Positions 1-6,722 of a DNA stretch of 64,000 bases are shown one piece after another. The translations under genes and the position numbers were made by a program. The stretch covers positions 1 to 64,000 of the forward strand of contig JBCCXL010000008.1 of the NCBI GenBank assembly GCA_039191605.1, given 5' to 3'. The number at the start of each line of letters is the position of its first letter. Within the stretch, counting starts at the first letter, position 1. The notes beneath the pieces were generated by a model that saw only the letters and a list, made by a program, of their open reading frames with translations, did no database searches and was not told the origin of the DNA. Source of the stretch: JBCCXL01 sp039191605. GTDB taxonomy: Bacteria > Acidobacteriota > Thermoanaerobaculia > Multivoradales > JAHZIX01.

Positions 1-125
1 CCGAACACCTCGCGTAGCTTGGCGTCCGTCGTAGGGATTTGTCGCTCCCACACCACCTCGTCCTCGGCGTTCACTTCACAGATCTGGCTGGTCTTTACGT
101 GGACATCGATGCCAACATACGTCAC
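1..125 (-). CDS. IS110-family transposase, N-terminal fragment (cut by window edge)
   Basis: Reading the minus strand from a GTG at 125-123 gives 41 complete codons that run off the window start. The peptide opens VTYVGIDVHVKTSQICEVN and continues with a WERQIPTT stretch. GIDVH holds the first acidic residue of the DEDD RuvC-like domain that marks IS110-family DNA recombinases, and the ERxIPTT segment is also typical. A Shine-Dalgarno-like AAGGGGA lies just upstream of the GTG. The rest of the gene, including the C-terminal serine domain, lies outside the window, so intactness cannot be judged. The long non-coding DNA upstream of the start fits IS110-group elements, which carry their non-coding end on that side. 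Confidence 0.8.
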   Translation of the reverse strand, partial: MTYVGIDVHVKTSQICEVNAEDEVVWERQIPTTDAKLREVF

Positions 126-267
126 GGTCGGTCCCCTTTCTCCGGTCTCTGCCGGGTGTCTTTCCTACTGGGCACGATGCCTCAGTCAGGGGACTGGCCG
201 ACTCATCTCATCTGGCACCGTCTCACGCTGGGTCGCCGCTCGCCTCGCCCTGAGGGCTTTGCTTGCC

Positions 268-342
268 GCACAGTCGCCTCAGACGAGCACCTTCGCAGGA
301 CTAGGATTTTGGAGTTCGGCTCCGGGTGCTCCGGCGCTGTGC
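268..342 (-). ncRNA. Candidate structured RNA, copy 1 (possible IS110 bridge-RNA-type element)
   Basis: Three nested inverted repeats are visible: GCACAG (268-273) with CTGTGC (337-342), GAGCACC (285-291) with GGTGCTC (325-331), and GGAG (311-314) with CTCC (320-323) around a 5-nt TTCGG loop. Two internal loops separate the stems. IS110 elements are known to encode a structured bridge RNA in the non-coding end upstream of the recombinase, and this position and architecture fit. The strand is assumed from the transposase orientation. Function is inferred. Confidence 0.4.
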
Positions 343-473
343 CCTTGGGGCCCGGGTCGCTCCTTGCTAGCTGGGGTCAGCTGGCTGGCACCCCTTCGGC
401 TAGCTGGGGTCATTTGGTTGGCACCGTCTCACGCTGGGTCGCCGCTCGCCTCGCCCCGAGGGCTTCGCTTGTC

Positions 474-548
474 GCACAGTCGCCTCAGACGAGCACCTTC
501 GCAGGACTGGGATTTGGGAGTTCGGCTCCGGGTGCTCCGGCGCTGTGC
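474..548 (-). ncRNA. Candidate structured RNA, copy 2
   Basis: This is the second copy of the nested stem-loop, 206 bp from the first. All six stem segments are preserved: GCACAG 474-479, GAGCACC 491-497, GGAG 517-520, CTCC 526-529, GGTGCTC 531-537, CTGTGC 543-548. The differences between copies in this interval fall in the large internal loop (ACTAGGATTTT against ACTGGGATTTG). Stem conservation with loop change is what a loop-guided RNA would show, but two copies are too few for a covariation test. Confidence 0.4.
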
Positions 549-840
549 CCTTGGGACTCGGGTCGCTCCTTGCTAGCTGGGGCCATTTTAGCTGGGGTCA
601 GTTGGCTGGTACCCCTTCGTTTCGTTTGGCCGACCTTCGTCTTTGTTGCCAGCAGCCACGGAGCTCTCCCGGGTGGGTGGTGGCGTCCCCGCTTTGGAAA
701 AGGGGAGATTTCGGTCGGGGGGCCGGGCCCTTCCGTACCATTACCCTGTCACCGCCTCGCCGCAGGAGCAGATTCGGCCAGGCTCAAGAGGAACGCCGAA
801 GGGATATAGCCCCCACGAACGGGCCCCCAAACGCACTAAA

Positions 841-886
841 GCCCTCCGGGGATCGAGAGCTGTGATCACTCTCGAGGGCGGAGGGC
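841..886. other. Long two-part hairpin
   Basis: GCCCTCC (841-847) pairs with GGAGGGC (880-886), and inside it CGAGAG (854-859) pairs with CTCTCG (869-874) around a 9-nt loop. There is no T-run directly after it on either strand, so it is not a classic terminator. It could be a further structured part or boundary of the IS element. Confidence 0.5.
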
Positions 887-1366
887 CTGGGGTTTCGCGG
901 ACCGACGGTCGGCGAGGGGCTCAATCTGCGGCGAACTTAGCCGGTGGCAGCTTTGCGCTGGGCTACCGTAGCGGGCTCGTCTTCCTTGCCCTGGCGTCCC
1001 GGGCGAGGCTCCTCGAGGGTCGCGGTTTCTCCGTGGGTCACCGGGTAGACCTCCTCGCCTCCGGTGCCGGTGGGGCCGCCACGGGAGAATTGACGATCCA
1101 GGTCGGCGAAAAGCTCGGCCGCTGGGGTCGCTGGATGGAGGTGTCGCTTCATTGCGTTTGGGTGAAGGAGAGAGGCAAAACCCACATCAATCTGGTGGCG
1201 AGAAGGCAAGCACTAAAACGACGTGGATTGGACGAATGGTAAGAGCGCACCGGCGGGAAGTCAACCAGAAAACCAGCTGGAAATCGCTTGGGATGGACGA
1301 ATTTTGGCCTTCATCAGAACGCTGCCGGCGAGGTCTGGGCGGCAGCTGCCGGAGATCAGAGGGGAG

Positions 1367-1933
1367 TCAGTCGGTGACCACCAGGGGGCTTCGGGCGATC
1401 TCCTGGGGCTCGGCCCCCGGGCGTAGCCCCTCGACCTTCAGAATCCAGCTTCCCGTCGGCAGGGCGTTCGGCGGCAGGACGAGCAGGGGAGAGGGAAGGC
1501 CGGCGGCGTCGGCGCTCCAGGTGACTTGCTCTCCGGTGCCTTCTTCCTCGCCGTTCACCAGGCTGATGCGGTAGAGCTCGAAGTCCGCGGAGCCCGGCCA
1601 GCGCAGCAGGTGCCCGACTCCCGCCGGAAGCTCCCTGGGCTCGCCTGCCGCCGGAGCCGCTTCCAGCTCTACGGGGAAGGCGAGGAAGGGAGTCTCCTTG
1701 GCGGCGGAGTTGGTGGGGGCTTCGGTGCTGTTCTCGGCCCGGAGCCGCCGGACTTCGGTCTCCAGGTCCTGGACCTGGCGCCATAGGCTCATGGAGGGCA
1801 TCAGAATGACCATCAGCAGGGCGATGGCCACCGCGCCACCCCAGCGGCCCTGGAGCAGGACGCCGAGGCGCTTCATGGTCTGAGGCTGAGATGCCGGAGA
1901 GGGCGGGGGAGGGGAGTTTTGAGGATCCATCAT
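1367..1933 (-). CDS. Membrane-anchored protein with coiled coil and beta-rich C-terminal domain; possible anti-sigma-type protein
   Basis: The product is 188 aa. The start is placed at the ATGATG at 1933 because AGAAGGA lies 6 nt upstream; an in-frame ATG at 1951 lacks this. It has a Pro-rich N-terminus, one transmembrane segment at about residues 27-46 (GGAVAIALLMVILMP), then a short coiled coil (QVQDLETEVRRLRAE). The C-terminal part contains LYRISLVNG, LLVLPPNALPTGSW and ILKVEGL. This beta-strand pattern resembles the extracytoplasmic C-terminal domain of putative anti-sigma-like proteins common in Acidobacteriota. No zinc-binding anti-sigma domain is present and no sigma-factor gene lies next to it, so the role is uncertain. 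It is divergent from the TRAP operon. Confidence 0.7.
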   Translation of the reverse strand: MMDPQNSPPPPSPASQPQTMKRLGVLLQGRWGGAVAIALLMVILMPSMSLWRQVQDLETEVRRLRAENSTEAPTNSAAKETPFLAFPVELEAAPAAGEPRELPAGVGHLLRWPGSADFELYRISLVNGEEEGTGEQVTWSADAAGLPSPLLVLPPNALPTGSWILKVEGLRPGAEPQEIARSPLVVTD

Positions 1934-2091
1934 CGTGCTTCCTTCTACCATGGCGCAGGGGATGTCGAGAAGGTGAGGAAGGTGAGGTCTGCGGGGCTCT
2001 CGGGCGCCCCGAGGCCCTATCGCCGAGCGCTGTTGGTCGTACCTTGGGGGCCTCCCTTGACGCTCTGTAGCCGGGAAATTAGAGTTCCTGA

Positions 2092-3162
2092 GTGATCGTC
2101 CCGGAAGACCTCAGGGCAGAGCCAGGGAAAGCGTCCCCGCCGGGGCGCCTATCTTCGGGTACCCGGAAGACGGGGACCGCTGCCTCGAGGCTCCCTTCGA
2201 CTCAGTGGATTTGGCATTGGGGGCTAAGGGCTTTCGTCGTTCGCCCGCTGATGGTTTTACTGCTGGTGCTGTCCACCGGCTGCGCCTCCAATTTTGCTGA
2301 CCGGCTGGCGGGGGACGCCCTGGGAGGGCTGCTGGAGAATCTCCAAATCACCCTCGCCTCGGACGAAGATCCCGAGCTGGTGCGGGCGGCTCTGCCCCTG
2401 GCGCTGGAGCTCTCGGAAGCTTTGGTGCTGGACGACCCGAGCAGTATCGAGCGCCGGGTCAACGCCTGCAGCGGCTTTGTGCAATATGCCTTCGCCTTTG
2501 TGGAGACCGACGCGCTGCTGCTGGAGGTGGAGGAGCCGAGGCGTGCCCGGGAGCTGGAACGCCGCTCGCTGCGGCTCTATCTGCGGGCTCTGGATCATTG
2601 CCAGCAGGGGCTGGACGTTCTCAAGCCGGGGCTGGTAGCGGAGCTGCTAGCGAATCCCGAAGCCGCGGCGCAGCAGCTCGGTTCGCAAGACCTGGATTTG
2701 CTCTATTGGAGCGCCGCCGCCTGGGGCTCGGCCATTGCCCAGGGTCTCGATCGACCGGATCTAGTGGCGGACCTGCCGGTGGTGCGGGCGCTGGTGGTGC
2801 GGGGGCTGGAGCTCGATCCCGAGTATCAGCAGGGGGCTTTCCACGGCGCCGCCATTAGCCTTGCCGCTCTGCCGGAGACCCTCGGTGGCTCCCCGGAGCA
2901 GGCGCGCTTTCACTTTCAGCAGGTGGTGGAGCTCACCGGAGGCAGCAGCGCCGGGCCCTACGTCACGTTAGCCCGCACCATCACGGTGGCGGAGCAGAAC
3001 GTGACCGAGTTTCGACAGTTGTTAGAGCAGGCTTTGGCAGTTGATCCAGACGTCGTCCCTGGGCGTAGACTGGAGAACCTGATTGCCCAGCGCCAGGCCG
3101 AGGCGCTGCGGGAGAGGGAGGAAGACTTCTTCTTCATTCTGGATTCGGAAGAGGAGTGGTGA
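2092..3162 (+). CDS. TRAP transporter T-component lipoprotein (TatT-like)
   Basis: The protein is alpha-helical with repeated TPR-like hairpins and a lipobox (LSTGC) whose Cys is residue 64 from the GTG start at 2092. It would be exported and lipidated. TatT proteins form a trimeric periplasmic partner of the TRAP substrate-binding protein and are thought to help deliver hydrophobic ligands. Recognisable segments include ACSGFVQYAFAF and the repeated helices up to an acidic C-terminus (FFFILDSEEEW). It is followed directly by the substrate-binding and permease genes, giving the T-P-QM order seen in spirochaete tatT-tatP loci. The start is unsettled: an ATG at 2251 would leave only 10 residues before the lipobox Cys and omit the basic n-region, so translation probably begins upstream, at 2092 or a non-standard codon. 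Confidence 0.85.
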   Translation: MIVPEDLRAEPGKASPPGRLSSGTRKTGTAASRLPSTQWIWHWGLRAFVVRPLMVLLLVLSTGCASNFADRLAGDALGGLLENLQITLASDEDPELVRAALPLALELSEALVLDDPSSIERRVNACSGFVQYAFAFVETDALLLEVEEPRRARELERRSLRLYLRALDHCQQGLDVLKPGLVAELLANPEAAAQQLGSQDLDLLYWSAAAWGSAIAQGLDRPDLVADLPVVRALVVRGLELDPEYQQGAFHGAAISLAALPETLGGSPEQARFHFQQVVELTGGSSAGPYVTLARTITVAEQNVTEFRQLLEQALAVDPDVVPGRRLENLIAQRQAEALREREEDFFFILDSEEEW

Positions 3163-3194
3163 GCCCGGTACCCGGCTCACAGCTCACCAAACGC

Positions 3195-3229
3195 TTCTCT
3201 AGACCCTTTCTAGAATGTCTCTTCTAGGA
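3195..3229. promoter_or_regulatory. Three phased TTCTAG-type boxes upstream of the TRAP binding-protein gene
   Basis: TTCTCTAGA (3195-3203), TTTCTAGAA (3207-3215, containing the perfect palindrome TTCTAGAA) and CTTCTAGGA (3221-3229) are spaced 12-14 bp apart. A fourth GCTAGAA lies at about 3262. The phased spacing suggests a multimeric protein-binding site or promoter region in the 190-bp gap between the T and P genes. No regulator gene is adjacent. Confidence 0.3.
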
Positions 3230-3354
3230 TGGCTCTTTCGAGCGCGGCTCTCTGGTCTGACGCTAGAATGAAGGTCTCTGGTCTCTCGGCCCTTCCGCGC
3301 GTCGCCGAATCCTCCTCTTCGCCGCCCTTCATCGCTCGAACCTTGCGAGATTCC

Positions 3355-4509
3355 ATGATGTTCCCCCACGACTCTCTCCTCTCCGCTCGTCCATCTCGTA
3401 TGGCCTTCCCTGGGGTCTTTTCTGGGGCCTTCTCCGGGTCTTCGCTGGGGCGGGCTCTCGCTCTCCTCGTTCTCGGGGCGATGCTCTTCGTCTCGCCGCT
3501 GGAGGCGGTGAACCTGAAGATTGCCAGCCTGGCGCCGGACGGCTCGATTTGGGATCAGGCGGTGGAAGACATGGGGGTGGAGTGGTCCGAGGCGACGGAC
3601 GGCCGGGTGCGGCTGCGCCTCTATCCCGGCGGGGTCGCCGGAGATGAGCCGGACGTATTGCGCAAGATGCGCATCGGGCAGCTCCATGGCGCGGTGCTCA
3701 CCGCCAACGGCTTGACCGAGATCGATTCCGCCTTCGGGGTGTTCTCGGTGCCCTTCTTCTTCGACTCCTACGAGGAGCTCTACCACGTGCTGGAGGCCCT
3801 GGAGCCGGATCTGGAGAAGAGGCTGGACGCCGCCGGCTATCAGCTGGTGAGCTGGGGCCACGTCGGCTGGATCCATCTTTTCTCCACCGAGGCGATCACC
3901 GAGGTTCCGGCCCTGAAGCGCTCCAAGCTCTTCGCCCCGGCCGGCGATTCGGACAACGTGCAGTGGTGGAAGTCCAACGGCTACAACCCGGTGCCTCTCG
4001 CCACTACCGACGTTCTCAGCGGTTTGCAAACCGGAATGGTGGACGCCCTGCCGAGCCCTCCGCTGGCGGCGCTGATGCTGCAGTGGTACCGCCAGGCGCC
4101 CCACATGCTAGACCTCGGTTTCGCGCCCTTGATCGGCGCCACGGTGGTGCAGAAGCGGATGTGGCGTCGGCTCTCAGCGCAGGACCGCGAGGCCCTCAGG
4201 AATGCCGGTCGGGAGATGGAGGAAGATCTCGAAGAACGGGTGCCGGAGCAGGATCGCAAGGCCATCGAGGAGATGAAGAAGCGAGGTCTGACGGTGCATC
4301 CGGTGGTCGGCACGGAGCTGGAGACCCAGTGGGTGGAGGCTGCTCGGAACCTGGCCCGCTCGGTGTCGGAGGATCGGCTGCCGGGGGGCGTGATGGAGCA
4401 GGCCCGCAAGGCGCGGGACGACTTCAGAAAAGCGCGGCGAGAGGCGCAGCGAGAAACGCAGCAGGGGGAGGGGAGTGAAGGCGGAGCTCCCGGAGGCGCA
4501 GAGCGCTGA
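3355..4509 (+). CDS. TRAP transporter substrate-binding protein, DctP family (TatP-like)
   Basis: This is a periplasmic ligand-binding component of a TRAP transporter, 384 aa from the ATGATG at 3355. A signal peptide with hydrophobic core ALALLVLGAMLFVSP ends near LEA-VNLKIA. The DctP fold is shown by LKIASLAPDGSIWDQ, the GxLHGAV and FSVPFFFDSYEELYHVLE segments and the long C-terminal helices. The arginine that usually salt-bridges a carboxylate ligand in the KIRVP-type segment is replaced by Phe193 (SKLFAPAGD), so a non-acid or hydrophobic ligand is likely. The C-terminus is a charged, low-complexity tail (about residues 350-384). No start (3229, 3268, 3355, 3400) has a good ribosome-binding site; 3355 is a compromise that gives a plausible signal sequence. 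Confidence 0.85.
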   Translation: MMFPHDSLLSARPSRMAFPGVFSGAFSGSSLGRALALLVLGAMLFVSPLEAVNLKIASLAPDGSIWDQAVEDMGVEWSEATDGRVRLRLYPGGVAGDEPDVLRKMRIGQLHGAVLTANGLTEIDSAFGVFSVPFFFDSYEELYHVLEALEPDLEKRLDAAGYQLVSWGHVGWIHLFSTEAITEVPALKRSKLFAPAGDSDNVQWWKSNGYNPVPLATTDVLSGLQTGMVDALPSPPLAALMLQWYRQAPHMLDLGFAPLIGATVVQKRMWRRLSAQDREALRNAGREMEEDLEERVPEQDRKAIEEMKKRGLTVHPVVGTELETQWVEAARNLARSVSEDRLPGGVMEQARKARDDFRKARREAQRETQQGEGSEGGAPGGAER

Positions 4510-4574
4510 GTGAGCTGGCGGTAGCCGGGGCTCCACAGCCGGCTCAGGAGGAAAAGACCTCTCCCCTGCAGTGG

Positions 4575-6353
4575 GTGGAGGGGCGATTCGTCGGCCTGCT
4601 GCTGGCCTTGATGGTGCTGCTGCCGCTGGCGGAGGCGGTCGCCCGTCAGCTGGGGACTTCGGTGCCGGGAGCCGGTGCCTTCACCCAACACCTCACCCTC
4701 TGGGTGGGCTTCCTCGGCGCCGCCCTGGCGGCTTCTCGGGGCAAGCTGCTGGCGCTGGCCACCGGTGAGCTGATTCCGCAAGGCCTGGGCCGCACCCTGG
4801 CTCAGGGCATCTCCGGTGCGGTGGGGGCGGCGGCCTCTACGCTGCTGGCGGTGGCCACCTGGGACCTGCTGGTGATCGAAAAGGACGCCGGCATCGAGAT
4901 CGCCCTCGGCGTGCCGGTGTGGCTGAGCCTGGCGGTGATGGTGCTCGCCTTCGCGGTCATCGCCCTGCGCCTGGTGTGGCGGGCCGCAGAGAGCTGGCTC
5001 GGTCGCGCTATTGCCGCCCTGGGGCCCACTGCGGGCCTGTGGCTGGGCACTCACCCGGAGCTGCTGGAGTTCCGTTCCCCCTGGCCGCTGCTGGCGGTGA
5101 TCCTCATCGCCCTGCCCCTGGGGCTGCCCCTGTTTGCCGCCATCGGCGCCGCCGCGGTGGTGCTTTTCCTGGCGGACGGCGTGCCGGCGGCGGCGGTGCC
5201 GGCGGAGACCTACCGGCTGGTAGTCTCCCCGACTCTGCCGGCGATCCCTCTCTTCACCCTCGCCGGCTATCTGCTGGCGGAGGGCGGCTCGTCTCGTCGG
5301 CTGCTGCGGGTCTTCCGCGCGCTGATGGGCTGGATGCCCGGCGGCACGGCGGTGGTCTGCGCTGCGGTTTGCGCTTTCTTCACCGCCTTCACCGGCGGCT
5401 CCGGCATCACCATCCTGGCGCTGGGGGCCTTGCTCTACGAAGCGCTGCGGGAGGACGGCTACGGGGAGCGATTCTCCCTCGGCATGCTCACCGCCTCGGG
5501 CTCCCTGGGGCTGCTCTTTCCGCCGGCTCTGCCGCTGATTCTCTACGCCATCGTCGCCCAGATTCCGGTGGAGGATCTATTCCTCGGCGGCCTGATTCCC
5601 GGGCTGTTGCTGGTGGCGCTGATCGCCGGCTGGGGGGTGGTGCAGGGGGTGCGCAACAACGCTCCCCGCACTGCCTTTGTCGGCCGCGAGGCGCTGGCGG
5701 CGATGTGGGCGGCGAAGTGGGAGCTGCTGCTGCCGGTGGTGGTGGTGAGCTCTCTGCTCTTCGGCTGGGCCACCGCCGTGGAGGCCTCGGCGATGGCGGT
5801 GCTCTACGCCTTCGTGATGCAGGCCTTCGTGCACCGGGACCTGGGCCTGGGCAAGGATCTCGCCCGGGTGCTGAGGGAATGCGCCACCCTGGTGGGCGGC
5901 GTGCTGATCATCCTCGGCGTGGCCATGGGGCTGACCAATTGGCAGGTGGACGCCCAGATTCCCACCCGCATCGTGGAGTGGGCCCAGACTCACATCCACT
6001 CGCCCCTGGTCTTCCTGCTCTGCCTCAACGTCTTCCTGTTGGTGGTGGGCTGCCTGATGGATATCTTCTCCGCCATCGTGGTGGTGGTGCCCCTCATCGT
6101 GCCCTTGGGGATGGCCTTCGACATTCATCCGGTGCATTTAGGCATCCTGTTCATCGCCAATCTGGAGCTGGGCTATCTCACGCCCCCGGTGGGGCTGAAC
6201 CTCTTCCTCGCTTCCTACCGCTTCGAGAAACCGATGCTGGTGGTCTATCGATCCGTGCTGCCGGCGCTGCTGCTGCTGGCCCTGGGAGTGCTGTTGATCA
6301 CCTATGTCCCCTGGCTGACGACCGCCTTATTGGGTCCGGAGCTCGGGCCCTGA
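4575..6353 (+). CDS. TRAP transporter fused small and large permease (DctQM)
   Basis: This 592-aa polytopic inner-membrane protein fuses the Q domain (about residues 1-145, four membrane segments, LTLWVGFLGAALAASRGK) to the M domain (about 165-592, DctM/ion-transporter superfamily). In M the features include LPAIPLFTLAGYLLAEGG, FTGGSGITILALGALLYEAL, GLLFPPALPLILYA and LELGYLTPPVGLNLFLASY, all typical. It would use a sodium or proton gradient to import ligand delivered by the upstream binding protein. The frame is open upstream of the GTG at 4575 (LSELAVAGAPQPAQEEKT), and AGGAGG at about 4546 fits a start a little upstream of 4575 if a CTG is used. It is the last gene of the T-P-QM operon. Confidence 0.92.
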   Translation: MEGRFVGLLLALMVLLPLAEAVARQLGTSVPGAGAFTQHLTLWVGFLGAALAASRGKLLALATGELIPQGLGRTLAQGISGAVGAAASTLLAVATWDLLVIEKDAGIEIALGVPVWLSLAVMVLAFAVIALRLVWRAAESWLGRAIAALGPTAGLWLGTHPELLEFRSPWPLLAVILIALPLGLPLFAAIGAAAVVLFLADGVPAAAVPAETYRLVVSPTLPAIPLFTLAGYLLAEGGSSRRLLRVFRALMGWMPGGTAVVCAAVCAFFTAFTGGSGITILALGALLYEALREDGYGERFSLGMLTASGSLGLLFPPALPLILYAIVAQIPVEDLFLGGLIPGLLLVALIAGWGVVQGVRNNAPRTAFVGREALAAMWAAKWELLLPVVVVSSLLFGWATAVEASAMAVLYAFVMQAFVHRDLGLGKDLARVLRECATLVGGVLIILGVAMGLTNWQVDAQIPTRIVEWAQTHIHSPLVFLLCLNVFLLVVGCLMDIFSAIVVVVPLIVPLGMAFDIHPVHLGILFIANLELGYLTPPVGLNLFLASYRFEKPMLVVYRSVLPALLLLALGVLLITYVPWLTTALLGPELGP

Positions 6354-6722
6354 GCGGGAGCCTTGAATCGCAGCTGCGGCCCCTGAATTGATGGCTCTGT
6401 CTCGAAGCCTGGGTGAAAAAATGGGAATCGCTGGAATAGATTCGCCTCGACACCGGTTGGCGACTGTTCACGCCTGATCCGGTGAGCCTAGGGCTCCTTG
6501 GCTTCGGGCCGTTGCTTTTCCTAGAAAAACTGGCTTTCCTAGAAAAACAGGCTTTCCCTTCAGAAAGCAGGCCTTTCCACCCCAAGGCCCTCTCGATCCA
6601 AGGAGCACTCACCGATGCACGGTCTGCTGCCCTCCACTTGTCGCTTGTCTTTTGCTGCCGGTGATGTCCGACCGGTTCCCGTCGCTGCGGAGCCAGTTCT
6701 TGCGACGCCAGCTTCTTCAAGG
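6354..6722. other. Intergenic region with an 18-bp tandem repeat
   Basis: No gene is supported here. Two near-perfect 18-bp units, TTTCCTAGAAAAACTGGC (6517-6534) and TTTCCTAGAAAAACAGGC (6535-6552), lie in a locally A+T-rich stretch, followed by GGCTTTCCCTTCAGAAAG. Their core resembles the TTTCTAGAA boxes at 3195-3229. A promoter for the downstream secreted-protein gene probably lies here. Confidence 0.5.

Larger units (their letters stand above)
214..620. repeat. Tandem duplication, 206-bp period
   Basis: The sequence starting GGCACCGTCTCACGCTGGG at 214 recurs at 420. Copy 1 runs 214-419 and copy 2 from 420 to about 620. The copies are near-identical for about 165 bp, then copy 2 carries a small insertion and drifts. 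Inside each copy is a shorter repeat of GCTAGCTGGGGTCA followed by a GGCACC-type box. The duplication lies directly upstream of the transposase start. Confidence 0.85.
126..1366. mobile_element. Non-coding flank of the IS110-family element and adjoining unassigned DNA
   Basis: No convincing gene lies between the transposase start and the next gene at 1367. The stretch contains a 206-bp duplication with nested inverted repeats (214-620), a strong hairpin (841-886), and several overlapping open frames on both strands with no recognisable protein features. IS110 elements usually lack terminal inverted repeats, so the outer end of the element cannot be placed from sequence alone. It is probably between about 630 and 1300. 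Confidence 0.45.

Noticed and set aside
39..809. Plus-strand open frames across the 206-bp duplication
   Set aside because: They encode low-complexity repeats of the DNA duplication, run antisense to the transposase start, and have no recognisable protein features.
937..1209. Minus-strand open frame of 90 codons
   Set aside because: It lies in the IS flank, overlaps equally long frames on the plus strand, and shows no domain, signal or ribosome-binding site. The composition looks like high-G+C chance coding.
937..1366. Possible right end of the IS element with inverted repeats
   Set aside because: No terminal inverted repeat or target duplication could be matched, and IS110 elements usually have none, so no boundary is claimed.
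4919..6391. Long second frame over the TRAP permease gene
   Set aside because: It is a shifted-frame shadow, Arg/Gly/Ala-rich without membrane segments, while the other frame has clear DctQM motifs.
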